Shown piece by piece: positions 10,610 to 21,307 of a stretch of DNA of 41,352 bases. Positions within the stretch are counted from its first letter, which is position 1; every line of letters starts with the position of its first letter. The DNA comes from Phanerodontia chrysosporium (taxonomy: Eukaryota; Basidiomycota; Agaricomycetes; Polyporales; Phanerochaetaceae): positions 1-41,352 of the forward strand of contig MJGA01000088.1 of assembly GCA_001910725.1 (NCBI GenBank). Direction: 5' to 3'. Both the position numbers and the translations under genes were made by a program. The notes under the pieces were generated by a model that saw nothing but the letters and a program-made list of their open reading frames with translations, ran no database searches and was not told the origin of the DNA.

Positions 10610-12453
10610 TTAAGTAGACATGCCAGTGTGGTCATGTTCATGTTCATCATGCGTGACCGTGGGGAAGGGCACCTTCTGGAGTGGAACGTCAGGATTGTGA
10701 CGATGTCTAGGAAGCTCCACAGTACGCACGCCGTCGAGACGGGGCTGTGAAGGCTTGTGCTCCCCTGAGCTTGCCAGCAGGTCTGGCGTACTTGAATACG
10801 CCGGTAGGTCCACACAGGCAGCGATGGACCTCTTGCTCGATGGCAGTGACGCCGGTGTCCGAGTCTCAGGAATTTTCTTTAGAAGGTCAGCTTCCTCCGC
10901 CGCAAATTCTGCTACGGGAAGCGGGCAGCGCATGTCGTCGGTAGGGCGTGCCACGGGATGGACTGCATAAACTTGCAGCTGACTGAGAAGCTGCTTGACT
11001 TCTCCGACTACGGGGGATACATGTCTATCAATTTACGTGCGGGATCAGAGATAGGGTTCCGCGCTCACCTCCGTTGATGATCGCTTCCGTAATGTGTTGC
11101 GCACCGATGAACACCGACATCAGGTTGCGCAGATCGACAAGCTTGTCTGCGCAGTCCTTGATACGGCGGCTCAGAGACGACGCTTTGAACGGTTTTTCTG
11201 CCGTCTCGTTTTAGTTCGCTGAACATCGGTTAGTGAAATGAGGGCGAACTCAGAGAACTCATGTGCAACCACTCGTCAATCAAGGCAGCGCACTCGACTA
11301 CGAGGCGCAAAACAGAGTCCATCGTTTTGTTTGCGCCTGGAATGCTTGACGCGAGGCGACAGACCTGCACTTGGGCTAGGGTGTCTCGCAGCTCTATGAC
11401 CAGCCGCCGAATGTCAGTGTCCAGCTCATCCATCAGCTTGATACGCTATACTCGGATGGTCAGTGAGATGGCAAGTGCGTCCCAGAACGTGAGTTCACTC
11501 ACTTTGTAGACTGAAAGCAGGAATATCCATGCGGTCTTGATCCACGGGTGAAGCTGAATGCGCTGCTACGTTAGCTGATTCACTCCGATTATGGGTGACA
11601 TCGACACTAACTTCCGATACGTCGTTCAGGAAATCGACGCAGTGATCCAAATATCTGATCGCCTGGGTTAAGAAGTCGGTAATCCTACTCCCCCTTTCAT
11701 GCACAGCATGGACGCAAGGTTGTTGCCACAGTTTCTCGACCTGATGCTTGGCGTAAACGATCTCTGCGTCTTCGAGCGTGGTCGACTGGTCGACTGCCAA
11801 CTCGACTCGTATGGTGCTGATTGGTGAAGTACGAGAGGAGAGGCGGTACTGGGTGTCTAAAACCGCGTTAGGATCTGGTTTCGACGATCGGAGGTGATAT
11901 TTACCATTGTTAAGGATCGAGATCAAGCGAGCTTCGAATTCGCCTAGTTTTTCGTCGTCCAGCATATGCAGAATATTGTGCTGCCTATAGAGGCTGAACT
12001 TGACTACGGATGACGCACGGACACGTCTACCAATCGCGTCAGACACCGTACATATAGTCGTCTTCAATAGCATGAGGATAACTCACAATTTATGGGGAGC
12101 TGGAAAATCCCATCGGGGATGCAAGGAGCTGTGAGCGACGTCGGTAGTGAGTACCACATCGCCATCGACGGATATTTTCAGGTAAGAGTTGAGAGGACCG
12201 TGGTGAAAAACGCGCTCTCTGATCCCGTCGACCTCAACCCCTGGACAGTGTTAGGCGTTTCAAATAATCTAGATTCCAACATAGCTTACCTCTCAGGTCA
12301 ACTGTGATCAGAGCATAGTTGCAACCAACCACCGAGAGCGCGAGATCGCTGCCCCGCCGCAATAGGGTGTGACTGGATACCAAGTCAGCCCATGTGTCAC
12401 CCCTTGAAAAGCTGCGAGACGTACATAGCAGAAGACTTCGAGTTGGTGTTCAT
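10610..12453 (-). CDS. C2-domain plus helical protein, copy 2, with His/Asp-rich C-terminal extension
   Basis: Nine exons (12453-12425, 12372-12290, 12240-12087, 12026-11905, 11856-11612, 11562-11503, 11445-11259, 11197-11069, 11007-10610) close to 468 residues without any frame repair. The C2-like part includes YLKISVDGDVVLTTDV and HPRWDFP. The helical part includes HPWIKTAWIFLLSVYK, LVVECAALIDEW and SLSRRIKDCADKLVDLRNLM, aligning along its length with copy 1. Unlike copy 1, the last exon continues for about 110 residues: acidic, then Pro/Ser-rich, ending in a His/Asp/Glu cluster (HDEHEHDH) that could bind metal. There is no nucleotide-binding domain. The C2 domain suggests membrane-lipid association, which is inference. 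The intron 7 donor (GTTCTC) is weak and chosen by alignment to copy 1. Confidence 0.8.
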
Positions 12454-13761
12454 GACAAGTTGGTGGTGTGCAATTGCAGGAGACCGTGTTCCTTAAATCG
12501 TCTCAGGCAGCTCGGCGGTTGTGTTACCGAGATATTCATGCAATATTCCAGTGGAGCGTACACCCTACGCGACCTTGTCCAGAAGACCCCATCTGGCATT
12601 GAACAGAGCTAGACAGAAAGGCTTGGTACCGGAGGTTAGACGCACTGCAGCATGGGATGGTCAGGGTTCAGCGCACCTTGTTGATTCGCGTCTTAGGCGA
12701 GGTCCGGCCATGGCGGGGAGCACGTTGCACGAGAGGCTCCTTCAGAAATTCGGACGCGTTCACGATTCACCGCCTTTCGCGCTTACACATGCAGCGTGTC
12801 AAAAGCCTTATAGTATGTGCACCGCGAAGGAAAGGACAACCACGCACCTATCCGATTTCATTTAGTCAACACGGCCTAGGTACGTACGAAGCTAAAAAGA
12901 GCTACGTCAGCTTCGCGCGGATGGGACAAAAGCACGCTCACCGGCATGTATAACAACGCGGAAATCGCGTGTGTCCTCGGGGTAGGCACGTCCCACACGC
13001 CGCTCATTACCTTCGGGGCTCTCAAGCCGCGTTGCTCCATGTATTGGGTAACACATACCGCATATATTGGCCTGCGCACCCTCGCGAGTTGCTGGCTTTC
13101 CCATTGCGACGTCCGATACCGTTGGAAAGAGCGTAGCGATGACCTTGGTGCTGGACGTCGACATCCTACTCGGCGTCTGCGTCACGGCGTGTGGTCCCAG
13201 TTTGGCATATGCCGGAAGCGCTCTCGCCTGTCTCTTACCCGACGTCGACGTTCAAACGCCTCGTCCACACTTTTAGACCTTGTAAGCGTATTTCTTGCCA
13301 CTGCATGGGCGTTCCCTTGTACATGAGCGGTATCCACGACCCTACAATTTCCGCCAAAAGGGACATCAGTCCCTCGCAGGCGCGAGCTAGAAGTTCGTCT
13401 CTCTCCGATGTCGGCTTGATGGTCTAAGAACACCTTAGCAGATGATTTCCAAAGCTGTGCAAGCCTCAGCAACAACCTCAGCAACTGCGTGGACATTCTC
13501 ATCTTCGTGTCTCCCGAGGACCTACAATTGGATAGAATCGACTGGACGCATTGGTGAGATCGTACCGATGCCGGTTCCCTGAAACGCGGACTTCGACTGC
13601 GCAGCTGCTGCATTAGCAGAAAGGTGTCTCAAGCAGCGCACGATTCGCGCATCACCCTCAAGATTCGCCGTCGGCGCGCTGGTCGTCACGGTGTTTCGCC
13701 GACCGCCCGTCCCGCGCATATAACCAGCATTCTCTCGAAAAGACGACGAGACCCGCCCACC
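12454..13761. other. Intergenic stretch with one coding-like exon on the minus strand
   Basis: About 1.3 kb between copy 2 and the first acyl-CoA ligase. On the minus strand 13423-13239 reads as one helical exon, including RDELLARACEGLMSLLAE and SWIPLMYKG. It is bounded by a CTTAG acceptor and a GTAAGA donor, with a possible next exon from 13176 (MSTSSTKVIATLFPTVSD). A start and an upstream exon were not found. It may be a relic or a fragment of an unrecognised gene. The right end (13640-13761) is the ligase promoter. Confidence 0.35.
13719..13723 (+). promoter_or_regulatory. TATA-like box of the first acyl-CoA ligase
   Basis: TATAA lies about 40 bases before the ATG at 13762, in otherwise GC-rich sequence. 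The tandem paralogue has a similar element at a comparable distance. Confidence 0.45.
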
Positions 13762-15949
13762 ATGATGATCTACACATCGCCCTACCCTCCCGTACCCCTC
13801 GTGAATGAGTCCGTCTTCACGAACCTCTTCCGCACACACTTCGACAAGCACCCTGCGCACGCGCCCGCATACATCGACGCGGCATCGGGCTTCACGCTCA
13901 CGCGCGCCGACACGCGCGACCTCTCGCTCGCGCTCGGACACGGCTTGCGACACGTCTTTGGCCCTCTTGGCGGCGTGCCCCTCACGCGGGGTGACGTTCT
14001 CATGGTGTTCTCGCCCAACTCCATCGCGTGGCCGCTCATGATGTTTGGCGGGTGGGCCGCAGGGCTGCGCCTCACACTCGTGAACAGCTCGTACACGCCG
14101 CGCGAGGTTGCGTACCAGTGGCAGGATAGCGGCGCACGGGCAGTGTGCGTGCATGTCACACTGCTACCTGTTCTCCTTGACGCGTTCAAACTTCTAAATG
14201 TGGATGCCGCGGAGGCGCGCCGGAGGATTATCCTGGTCGACTGGCATGCCTCCACAGGCACGACGCGGCCAGGTGACTATGTTCTCATGTCAGAATTGAT
14301 GAACAGAGGTCAGCTGTCCGAGGAGGAGAAGTTCCCAGGAGAACAAGCGTACGAGACGACCCTGCTTTGCTATTCCTCGGGCACAACAGGCAAGTCGAAG
14401 GGCGTGGAGGTATGTAGGATCCAACAAAGTTTGATATCGTCACACTCAATGGATTTCTCAGACTACACATCATAATCTGACCAGTATGTTCACCATGGCT
14501 GAGGTCCTTTGGCCCACGACGTCAGAGCCTAGGATGTTGGGCCTACTTCCCTTTTATCACATATATGGTATGCATAAGACCGTGGCCCGATAACCACATT
14601 ACATTAAATCCTTCTGAACATCAGGGGCATCGAAGCTGGTCGCGTTCCAGCTACGCCAAGGAATACCTCTTATCATTATGGAGAAGTTCGATCCTGTAGC
14701 GTTTTGTCGCGCGATACAAGACTACAGGATTACCCAGGCTTGCGTCGTGCCGCCAATCTGCCTGGTGCTTTCTCAACATCCTGGTGCGCCTCATGTCAAA
14801 ACCTTGTCGAAACTGTTAACTCACGAATACGGAAGCTGTCAATCAGTTCAATTTGAAGAGCCTGCGATGGCTCTTCAGTGCGGCCGCGCCCTTGAGCAAC
14901 CAGCTGCTCATGATGACCAGAAATCGCCTTCATTCCGTGGGGCAAAAGTCGCCATCACCCAAGGTGAGTGCGCCGAAAATTTATGGCAGAATTCTGTCTC
15001 AGAGCAATGAGCAGGGTATGGACTCACGGAGACATCGCCGACCGCCATCCTGTTGCCCGCTGAGGACGATCTTCGGAAGGCCGGCTCCGTCGGACTGCTA
15101 GTGCCGAATTACGAGGCTCGCCTTGTCACAGAAGAGAATCGTGATGCGAAAGAGGGTGAGCCTGGAGAGGTGTGGCTTAGAGGCCCGTCGATCTTCAAGG
15201 TACGTTTCTGTTGCCTGCAGGTCAATATACGCTGCATCCATCCGTACAGGGATACCTCAACAAACCAGACGTGACGCGAGACTCGATTACTCCGGAAGGT
15301 TGGTTCAAGACGGGAGACATCGCTATTCGAGACTCGGAGGGCTACTACAGTATTGTCGACCGGCTCAAGGAGCTGATCAAGTACAAGGTCAGCACGGCTC
15401 GGCAATGTTGCGTTCCGGGGCCGACTCTGACTTCGCGCGTGCAGGGCTTCCAGGTCGCGCCTGCCGAGCTGGAAGGCGTGTTGATTGAACACCCGGATAT
15501 TGCGGATGCGGGTGTCGTTGGTGTCTACTCCGAGGGGGAGGCGACAGAACTTCCAAGGCGCGTAGCCATGCAACGACAGGGCAATCCAATAGCTAAAGTG
15601 CCTGCACGCAGAGCTTACGTTGTTCCCGCTCGAAAACTGGCACAGCAGGAAGAGCGTGCCTTTGTTGAAGCTATAGACAAGTACATGAAGGGCAAGCTAG
15701 CTCGTCATAAATACCTGCGAGGTGGTAAGTGCTGCTTGGTACAGAGGCTCAGGCTGGGTCGGGCTTACTACGTTCGATGCAAGGTATCATTATCGTCGAT
15801 ACGATACCGAAGAGGTGAGCGATATTTCCATAGATATCCTCGCGATGGTCTTGCTCATCGTCGTGTGCAGCGCCTCTGGGAAGATTCTGAGGCGGGAGCT
15901 ACGCGAGCAGGCGAAGGCAGAGATAGGAGCGCCCAGAGCAAAGTTATGA
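13762..15949 (+). CDS. 4-coumarate:CoA-ligase-like peroxisomal acyl-CoA ligase, copy 1
   Basis: Ten exons (13762-14409, 14462-14567, 14625-14783, 14836-14963, 15015-15199, 15250-15387, 15445-15557, 15612-15724, 15784-15814, 15871-15949) give 566 residues once one missing G is allowed in the run 14939-14942. It adenylates a carboxylic acid with ATP and transfers it to CoA. ANL-family motifs: [11 protein letters not shown] (about 204-214), [31 protein letters not shown] and the catalytic-lysine region SGKILRREL. The C-terminus AKL is a type 1 peroxisomal targeting signal, so it probably activates fatty or aryl acids in peroxisomes; the substrate cannot be read from the sequence. The start is the first ATG, in a CCACC context, matching copy 2. 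Intron 7 is GC-AG (15558-15611), shared with copy 2. Two introns here are absent from copy 2. Confidence 0.93.
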
Positions 15950-16332
15950 TCGGACTGCTATTTCCGGTAAAGTCGGCATTGCACCCCGCACCCCGCAACT
16001 CCTCCCCCGCTCTCCGCACGGACTGCGATATGAGCTCGCGGACTCGCCGGGCTGTTTGCCTGACATCTAGACATTTCATTGTGGTACGAATGTGATCTTT
16101 GACATTGAAATCCGTAGCACCCGAGTGGTGCGAGAGTGCGGGCGAAGGCCGACATTCCTGAGCATTTCCTAAACACTTCACGCGTCGCTCTGATCAGGAA
16201 CGTCCGTCACCGACGTGTATTCCTTCGTCTATCCACTCGGTCCGGAATCATGTGTTTGCGACGGTGGCGGCACACTTATATACCAACGGCTCCTGTCCGT
16301 AGCCGCACCCGCCCCTCGTCGTCCTCGCCGCC
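15950..16332. other. Spacer and promoter between the two ligase genes
   Basis: About 380 bases containing the terminator side of copy 1 and the promoter of copy 2. A TATA-like element is described separately. No other gene is seen. Confidence 0.5.
16276..16282 (+). promoter_or_regulatory. TATA-like box of the second acyl-CoA ligase
   Basis: TTATATA lies about 50 bases before the ATG at 16333, a position like that in the first paralogue. Confidence 0.45.
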
Positions 16333-18403
16333 ATGAAGATCTACACCTCCCCGCACGCCCCCGTCCCCGTGCGGAACGAGTCTGTCTACACGAACCTCGC
16401 TGTGACGCGCTTTAACGACTTCCCGCCCGAGCAGCCTGCCTTCATCGATGCCGCGACGGGCTTCACCATCACGCGCGGGGAATGGCGCGAGCTCACGCTG
16501 CAGCTCGCCTGGGGGGTCCGCCACGAGCTGCCGCGCCTCGGCGGCGTCGGGCCCCTCCAACGCGGCGACGTCGCGATGGTCTTCTCGCCGAACAGCATCG
16601 CGTGGCCGGTCGTCCTCTTCGGCGGCATCGCAGCGGGCCTGCGCATGACGCTCGCGAACAGCTCGTACACGCCCCGCGAGCTCGAGCACCAGTGGACGGA
16701 CAGCGGCGCCCAGGTCGTGTTCACGCACCCTGCATTGCTCCCGGTTGTGCTTGAGATGTTCAAGAACCTGGACGTGGACCTTACTGCTGCGCGCCGGCGT
16801 ATCGTCATTCTCGACTGGCCGACCCCCGAGCCCGCGTTCAATGATTATATACGCCTCCACGACCTTCTCGGAAAGGGCCATCTCGCAGAGGAGGAAAAGT
16901 TCCCCGGAGAGCTTGCGAACGAGACCACGCTTCTGTGCTACTCCTCAGGGACGACCGGAAAGCCTAAAGGCGTCATGGTAAGTGTACCTGGCGAGTTCCT
17001 TGTGCGGTTCTCATACGGGCTTATAGACTACCCACCGCAATCTGACTGCGCTTCTGGCCATGGTGAACGTGTCCTATCCGTCCCTGAATGAGCCAAATCC
17101 CGTCATGCTCGGCGCCCTTCCGTTTTACCATATCTATGGTAGGCGGCATTGTGTCAACTAGTCGTCGCAGATCTTGACATTCCCTTTTTCAGGCGCTATT
17201 AAGCTATTGCACTTCCCATTCACGCGCGGAATGCCAGTGGTTATCATGCAGAAGTTCGACCCGGTTGACTCTTGCAGATGGATAGAGAAATACAAGGTCA
17301 CACAGATGCTAGTTGTGCCACCAATGTGCCTTCTGTTCACGCACCACCCTGGTAGAGCGGATCGTCTTATGCTAGAGAAGCACCTGATGCTGACTGTGTC
17401 ACCTAGCGGTCGGAAAATTCAACGTCTCAAGCCTGAGAATCATGATGTCTGGCGCAGCACCGTTAGGCGCACCACTAGTCAAGGCTTTGCACAACCGCAT
17501 GAAACAGGCTGGCGCAGATGTTGTCATTGTGCAAGGTATGTCCGAGTTCAGGGGCGCGCTCTGACAGGGACCTGAAACGCTGGATAGGATACGGCTTGAC
17601 GGAGACGTCGCCAACAACACATGTCCTTCCCGCGAAGGACTACATCAGGAAAGTTGGCAGCATCGGGCCTTTGCTGCCGAATCTCGAGGCGCGCCTGGTC
17701 ATCGAGGATACCCAGGAGGCGGCGACTGGCGAGCCTGGCGAGCTATGGTTACGCGGGCCGAGCATCATGAAGGGATACCTGAACAACCCCGAAGCGACTG
17801 CTAACTCGATCACACCTGACGGTTGGTTCAAGACGGGCGACATTGCAGTGATAGACGAGGAGGGCTACTATGCCATCGTCGATCGCCGGAAAGAGCTCAT
17901 CAAATACAAGGTGCGACGGCTGCCGTGCTGACCCAGTTCCCGTGCTCACAGTGCTCCTAGGGCTTCCAAGTGCCGCCAGCTGAGCTGGAAAGCGTGCTTT
18001 TGCAACATCCGGAAATCGTCGATGTGGCTGTCATAGGCGTGGAGGATGAGGCAGAAGCCACAGAACTTCCTAGGCAAGTCGTTAGGCTGTAGTATTCACA
18101 CGGCTACTTACCTCCCTGCAGGGCGTATGTGGTGCACAAGACTGGCCTCAAGCCTGATGAGAAGCCGGCTTTCTGTGCGTCAGTGCAAGAGTGGATCAAG
18201 CCCGCGTCGCTCGTCACAAATACCTGCGCGGCGGTGAGTGCAACGGGTCTGTGAGCATTACACAGTGTCCTGATGTTCTGGCAGGCGTTGTGGTTATAGA
18301 AGCGATACCCAAGAGCGCGGCAGGGAAGATCCTGCGGCGAGAGCTAAGGGACCGAGCCAAGGCGGAGTTCAAGTCTACAAAAAAACCAAAAGCAAAGTTG
18401 TAG
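16333..18403 (+). CDS. 4-coumarate:CoA-ligase-like peroxisomal acyl-CoA ligase, copy 2
   Basis: Eight exons (16333-16977, 17027-17138, 17193-17351, 17407-17535, 17588-17910, 17961-18073, 18122-18233, 18285-18403) give 570 residues after allowing one missing C in the run 18201-18203. Without it the ARHKYLRGG segment falls out of frame. Motifs match copy 1: [11 protein letters not shown] (about 203-213), [42 protein letters not shown] and a C-terminal AKL peroxisomal signal. The first exon is nearly collinear with copy 1 (shared FSPNSIAWP and NSSYTPRE), so this is a tandem duplicate. It lacks the copy 1 introns at FK/GYLNxP and PKS/AxGK. The intron at 18074-18121 is GC-AG with a perfect AG/GCAAGT donor. 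The two ligases probably differ in acyl preference; that is inference. Confidence 0.94.
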
Positions 18404-18661
18404 AGCCCTGTACTTTGTCCATCGTACCTGCTGTATACTATCTGGACCCATGTGTTGCTTTTTCCATCTTTCTGGCCTTGCTGAATGGGCGAGGCGGTGA
18501 GGCAGGCTAGCCACGTGGCCCGAGACGCCGGCTGCGCTGGAGAAAACAAGGAAGGCCGAGTCGACTCCCAGACTCTCGCTCCGCCTTCATTGTCGGGGAC
18601 AGTCTGCCACCCAGCCCTCGCTCTCGCTCTCCTCCCTAGTCTCTCTCGCCAGTCTCCCACC

Positions 18662-19709
18662 ATGGCCTCTCTTCTTGAACGCATGAACATCGACACCACA
18701 GGCTCGGTAGGTCCTGTGCGCAACAAGTCTACCCGCGGAGGAGCATCCCCATATGTGCGCCAACGTCTTGTCCTCATCTTGCGGCCTTCACAGTCCTCAC
18801 CGTGCTCCCCTCTCCCTCCATGACCTCCTCCTGCCCCATGCTCTTCCCTTGCTGCCGTATGTGTGTTCCCGCCCCTGTCCGCGCCCGCAGAGCCGCAGCC
18901 CGCGCATGCCCAAGGGCGATGTCAACGGCACCTGGCAACACGACATGTACGCCGCGCACAACTCGCTCGGCGCGCGCCTCGGCAACAAGGAACGGCCCCC
19001 GAAGATGAACCTCTCGCTCGCGGAGCGTGCGCTGGCGGAGGCGACCGGCGAGAAGGGCATCTCGATCAAGGGCGCGAGCTCCCGCGGGAACGTCGTCGAG
19101 GTCAGCGGGCTCGCGGACGGCACGACGTCCGAGGATGTCGAGGTGCGCCCCTTCACCCACCCCCCTCGCACACGCAACGCACGACGCTGACGGCGCGCAT
19201 CGCAGGCGATCTTCAAGCGGTGCGGGCCCATCACGAAGCACCTGCTGTACAGGCAGAGCCCCGTTATCGTGCGGCTCGTCTTCAAGAACGAGAAGGATGC
19301 CCAGGCGGCCGTGTCCAAGTTCCACGGCCAGCCCGCTGACGGCCGCATCCTCTCAGTCAAGATCGTCGGCGGCGCGAACGCCTCGCTCGCCGGGCGCTTG
19401 AGCGCTGCTGCGGTGGACGACATCGACAGCGTGGACGTGCTAATGGACGGCTCGGGGCTTCGGGTGGATCGTGAGTGCCCAACGTCTTGCCGTGGGGGAT
19501 ATCTCTGACGTCTTGGTCCTGTTTGCAGGAAGCTGCGGTCGGATGAGATTCTTGCGAAGGACACGCGCGCTACGGTGCTGGTTGCACCTCCTGGTGCCGA
19601 TCCTCGCGACTACACACCGAACCCTCCTCGCGGTAGGGGTCGCGGGCGTGGCCGAGGTGGCAGGAGACGCGGCGGCGGCGGCGCTGCCAAGATGGACATT
19701 GACTCGTGA
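18662..19709 (+). CDS. RRM protein of the ALY/REF (Yra1/Mlo3) mRNA-export type
   Basis: Four exons (18662-18754, 18891-19142, 19206-19470, 19529-19709) give 263 residues if one G is restored in the run 19454-19457. That repair makes the C-terminus read DEILAKDTRATVLVAPPGAD and then an Arg/Gly-rich tail, as expected. One RRM spans about residues 98-170: VVEVSGLADGTTSEDVE as beta-1/alpha-1, VIVRLVFKNEKDAQAAV as the RNP1 region. An N-terminal SRSP stretch and the C-terminal RG-rich block flank it. This arrangement is typical of ALY/REF adaptors, which couple mRNA packaging to nuclear export. Intron 1 is 136 bases, long for this window. The alternative is another single-RRM RG protein. The start has the MASLLERMNID leader and a CCACC context. 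Confidence 0.85.
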
Positions 19710-21307
19710 ACGTCGCCCACTGTTCTCGCACTTCCACGCCAATCTTCCTGCGTTTGCCTTTCGTTTCCCGACATATCTTGTGCCCTCTTATGTATAACGA
19801 ATGATACTCATGCTGTCTGTTTCCAGTCCGGTCCTCTGCAATATTAGCTCGCGCTGTTTTCTCTTGCTCCCCATCGTGTAGTCTACATTTCCCTTACTCC
19901 TACTCGTCGGTCATGTCGTGTCGCGAATCCTATACCTATTCACCACTCCCTTTTGTACCCTTGAAAACGCTCTGCTCGCGAGTCCAGTAAAAGATCTGAT
20001 TAGACATGTGCTGAGCCTTCATACAAATCCTCTGAGCCCTATACAAGACGTCCACTACATATCGAAGATAAAAGAAAGGAAGCAGCGGCCTAGCTGCACT
20101 GTCGCGCGACCAATGATGAGATGTCAATATATACCCGAAAGATGCCTAGTCGCCGCGAGTACCGGATTATGCCGCGAGTGAAGAAGAGTAGTCGTTCCCA
20201 GAGTCCACCATGAATGAAAGTCCTGTGTCGCCAAAGAGGTCCAGAGTGCAGGCAGCCCAACGAGGTCCAAGACCGGGGGCTGAAGCCAATGTCTAGCAGG
20301 TGTGCCACGAGAGAGAACCCAGCGAGAACGAGTTCCGAGAGACGGCTCGAGAGACCAAGAGCAAGGATCAGAGGGCCAGGGTGCTTCGTCCGCGAAGGAA
20401 CCGAACCAGAACCAGAAGAGCCAGAATCGAACCTAGAGAGGCCGAGCGTCAGAAAGGAGAGGAGAGAAGGTGTGCTGCGCCGAGGAACTCACCGGGACCA
20501 CGAGATTGCTACGCCGACGAGCGGTCAAGCCGCTCACTATGCTTCGTCAAAAGATCAGATGCCGCCGCCGCAGCTGAAGGAGGGTATGATGAAGGAACGT
20601 CCCAATGCCACCGAGAGGATGATGTATGCCCTGCCAAGGCCATCGCGCGAAGGCAAAATGGGGTATAACCCGCGAGGGTAGACCAAGAAGAAATGGGAAA
20701 TGGTGGGAAATGAAAGAGCAGACATGTCGAACGACGGTTGACTAAAGAGAACGGTGCGGACGATTTGAGCGTTACAGTGCCAATTCGTGTCGTACCCCAT
20801 GACCGTCGACCAGGGTCCTATGGTTATGCCATGCTTTGTGGCGAACCATAGCCTACAACTGTGCCAATAGCTAGGCGGCATCAAGCTGCAGGCTGGTCTC
20901 GGGCCAGAGGAATGACAGAGAAGCACCGCCGTCCCTCCCAGCGAGTGGGAGTACCGTCTTCACGTCGTCGAAATGCCTGCGTGTGTGGAGAAGGTACGGA
21001 TAGGATGAAGGTGGAAAAGAAAGCGATGGCAATGGCAGGAGGTTTTAGGAGATGTTTGAACAATGGCAACTGGGTGCAAGTGGGGAATGTGCGAAATGTG
21101 TTGCGCGGGGGACGAAGCGATAGAGAGCAAAGGTGAGCGCTCGTCGAAGAAAGAGCGAACGTCGTGGTCGCAGTCGATGTGGTCGAGTGGGCTGGTGTAG
21201 TTCAACCGAGGATGAAGTCCGTGGTCGTGATCGACGCTCAGGCCGTCGAGTCGTAGTCTCGAAAGACGCTCGAGCTGAGCTCGTCGGGGCGGCCTGCTAG
21301 ACAGGGC
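19710..21307. other. Intergenic stretch between convergent genes, no gene seen
   Basis: About 1.6 kb between the 3' ends of the RRM gene (+) and the repeat-protein gene (-). Purine-rich, highly charged open frames at 20210-20680 have the composition of biased DNA rather than protein. No tRNA or snRNA pattern was recognised. Confidence 0.45.

Noticed and set aside
13522..14154. Long open frame on the minus strand opposite ligase copy 1
   Set aside because: It is antisense to a clearly coding exon; GC-rich codon bias leaves the opposite strand open. The same applies at 16276-16881.
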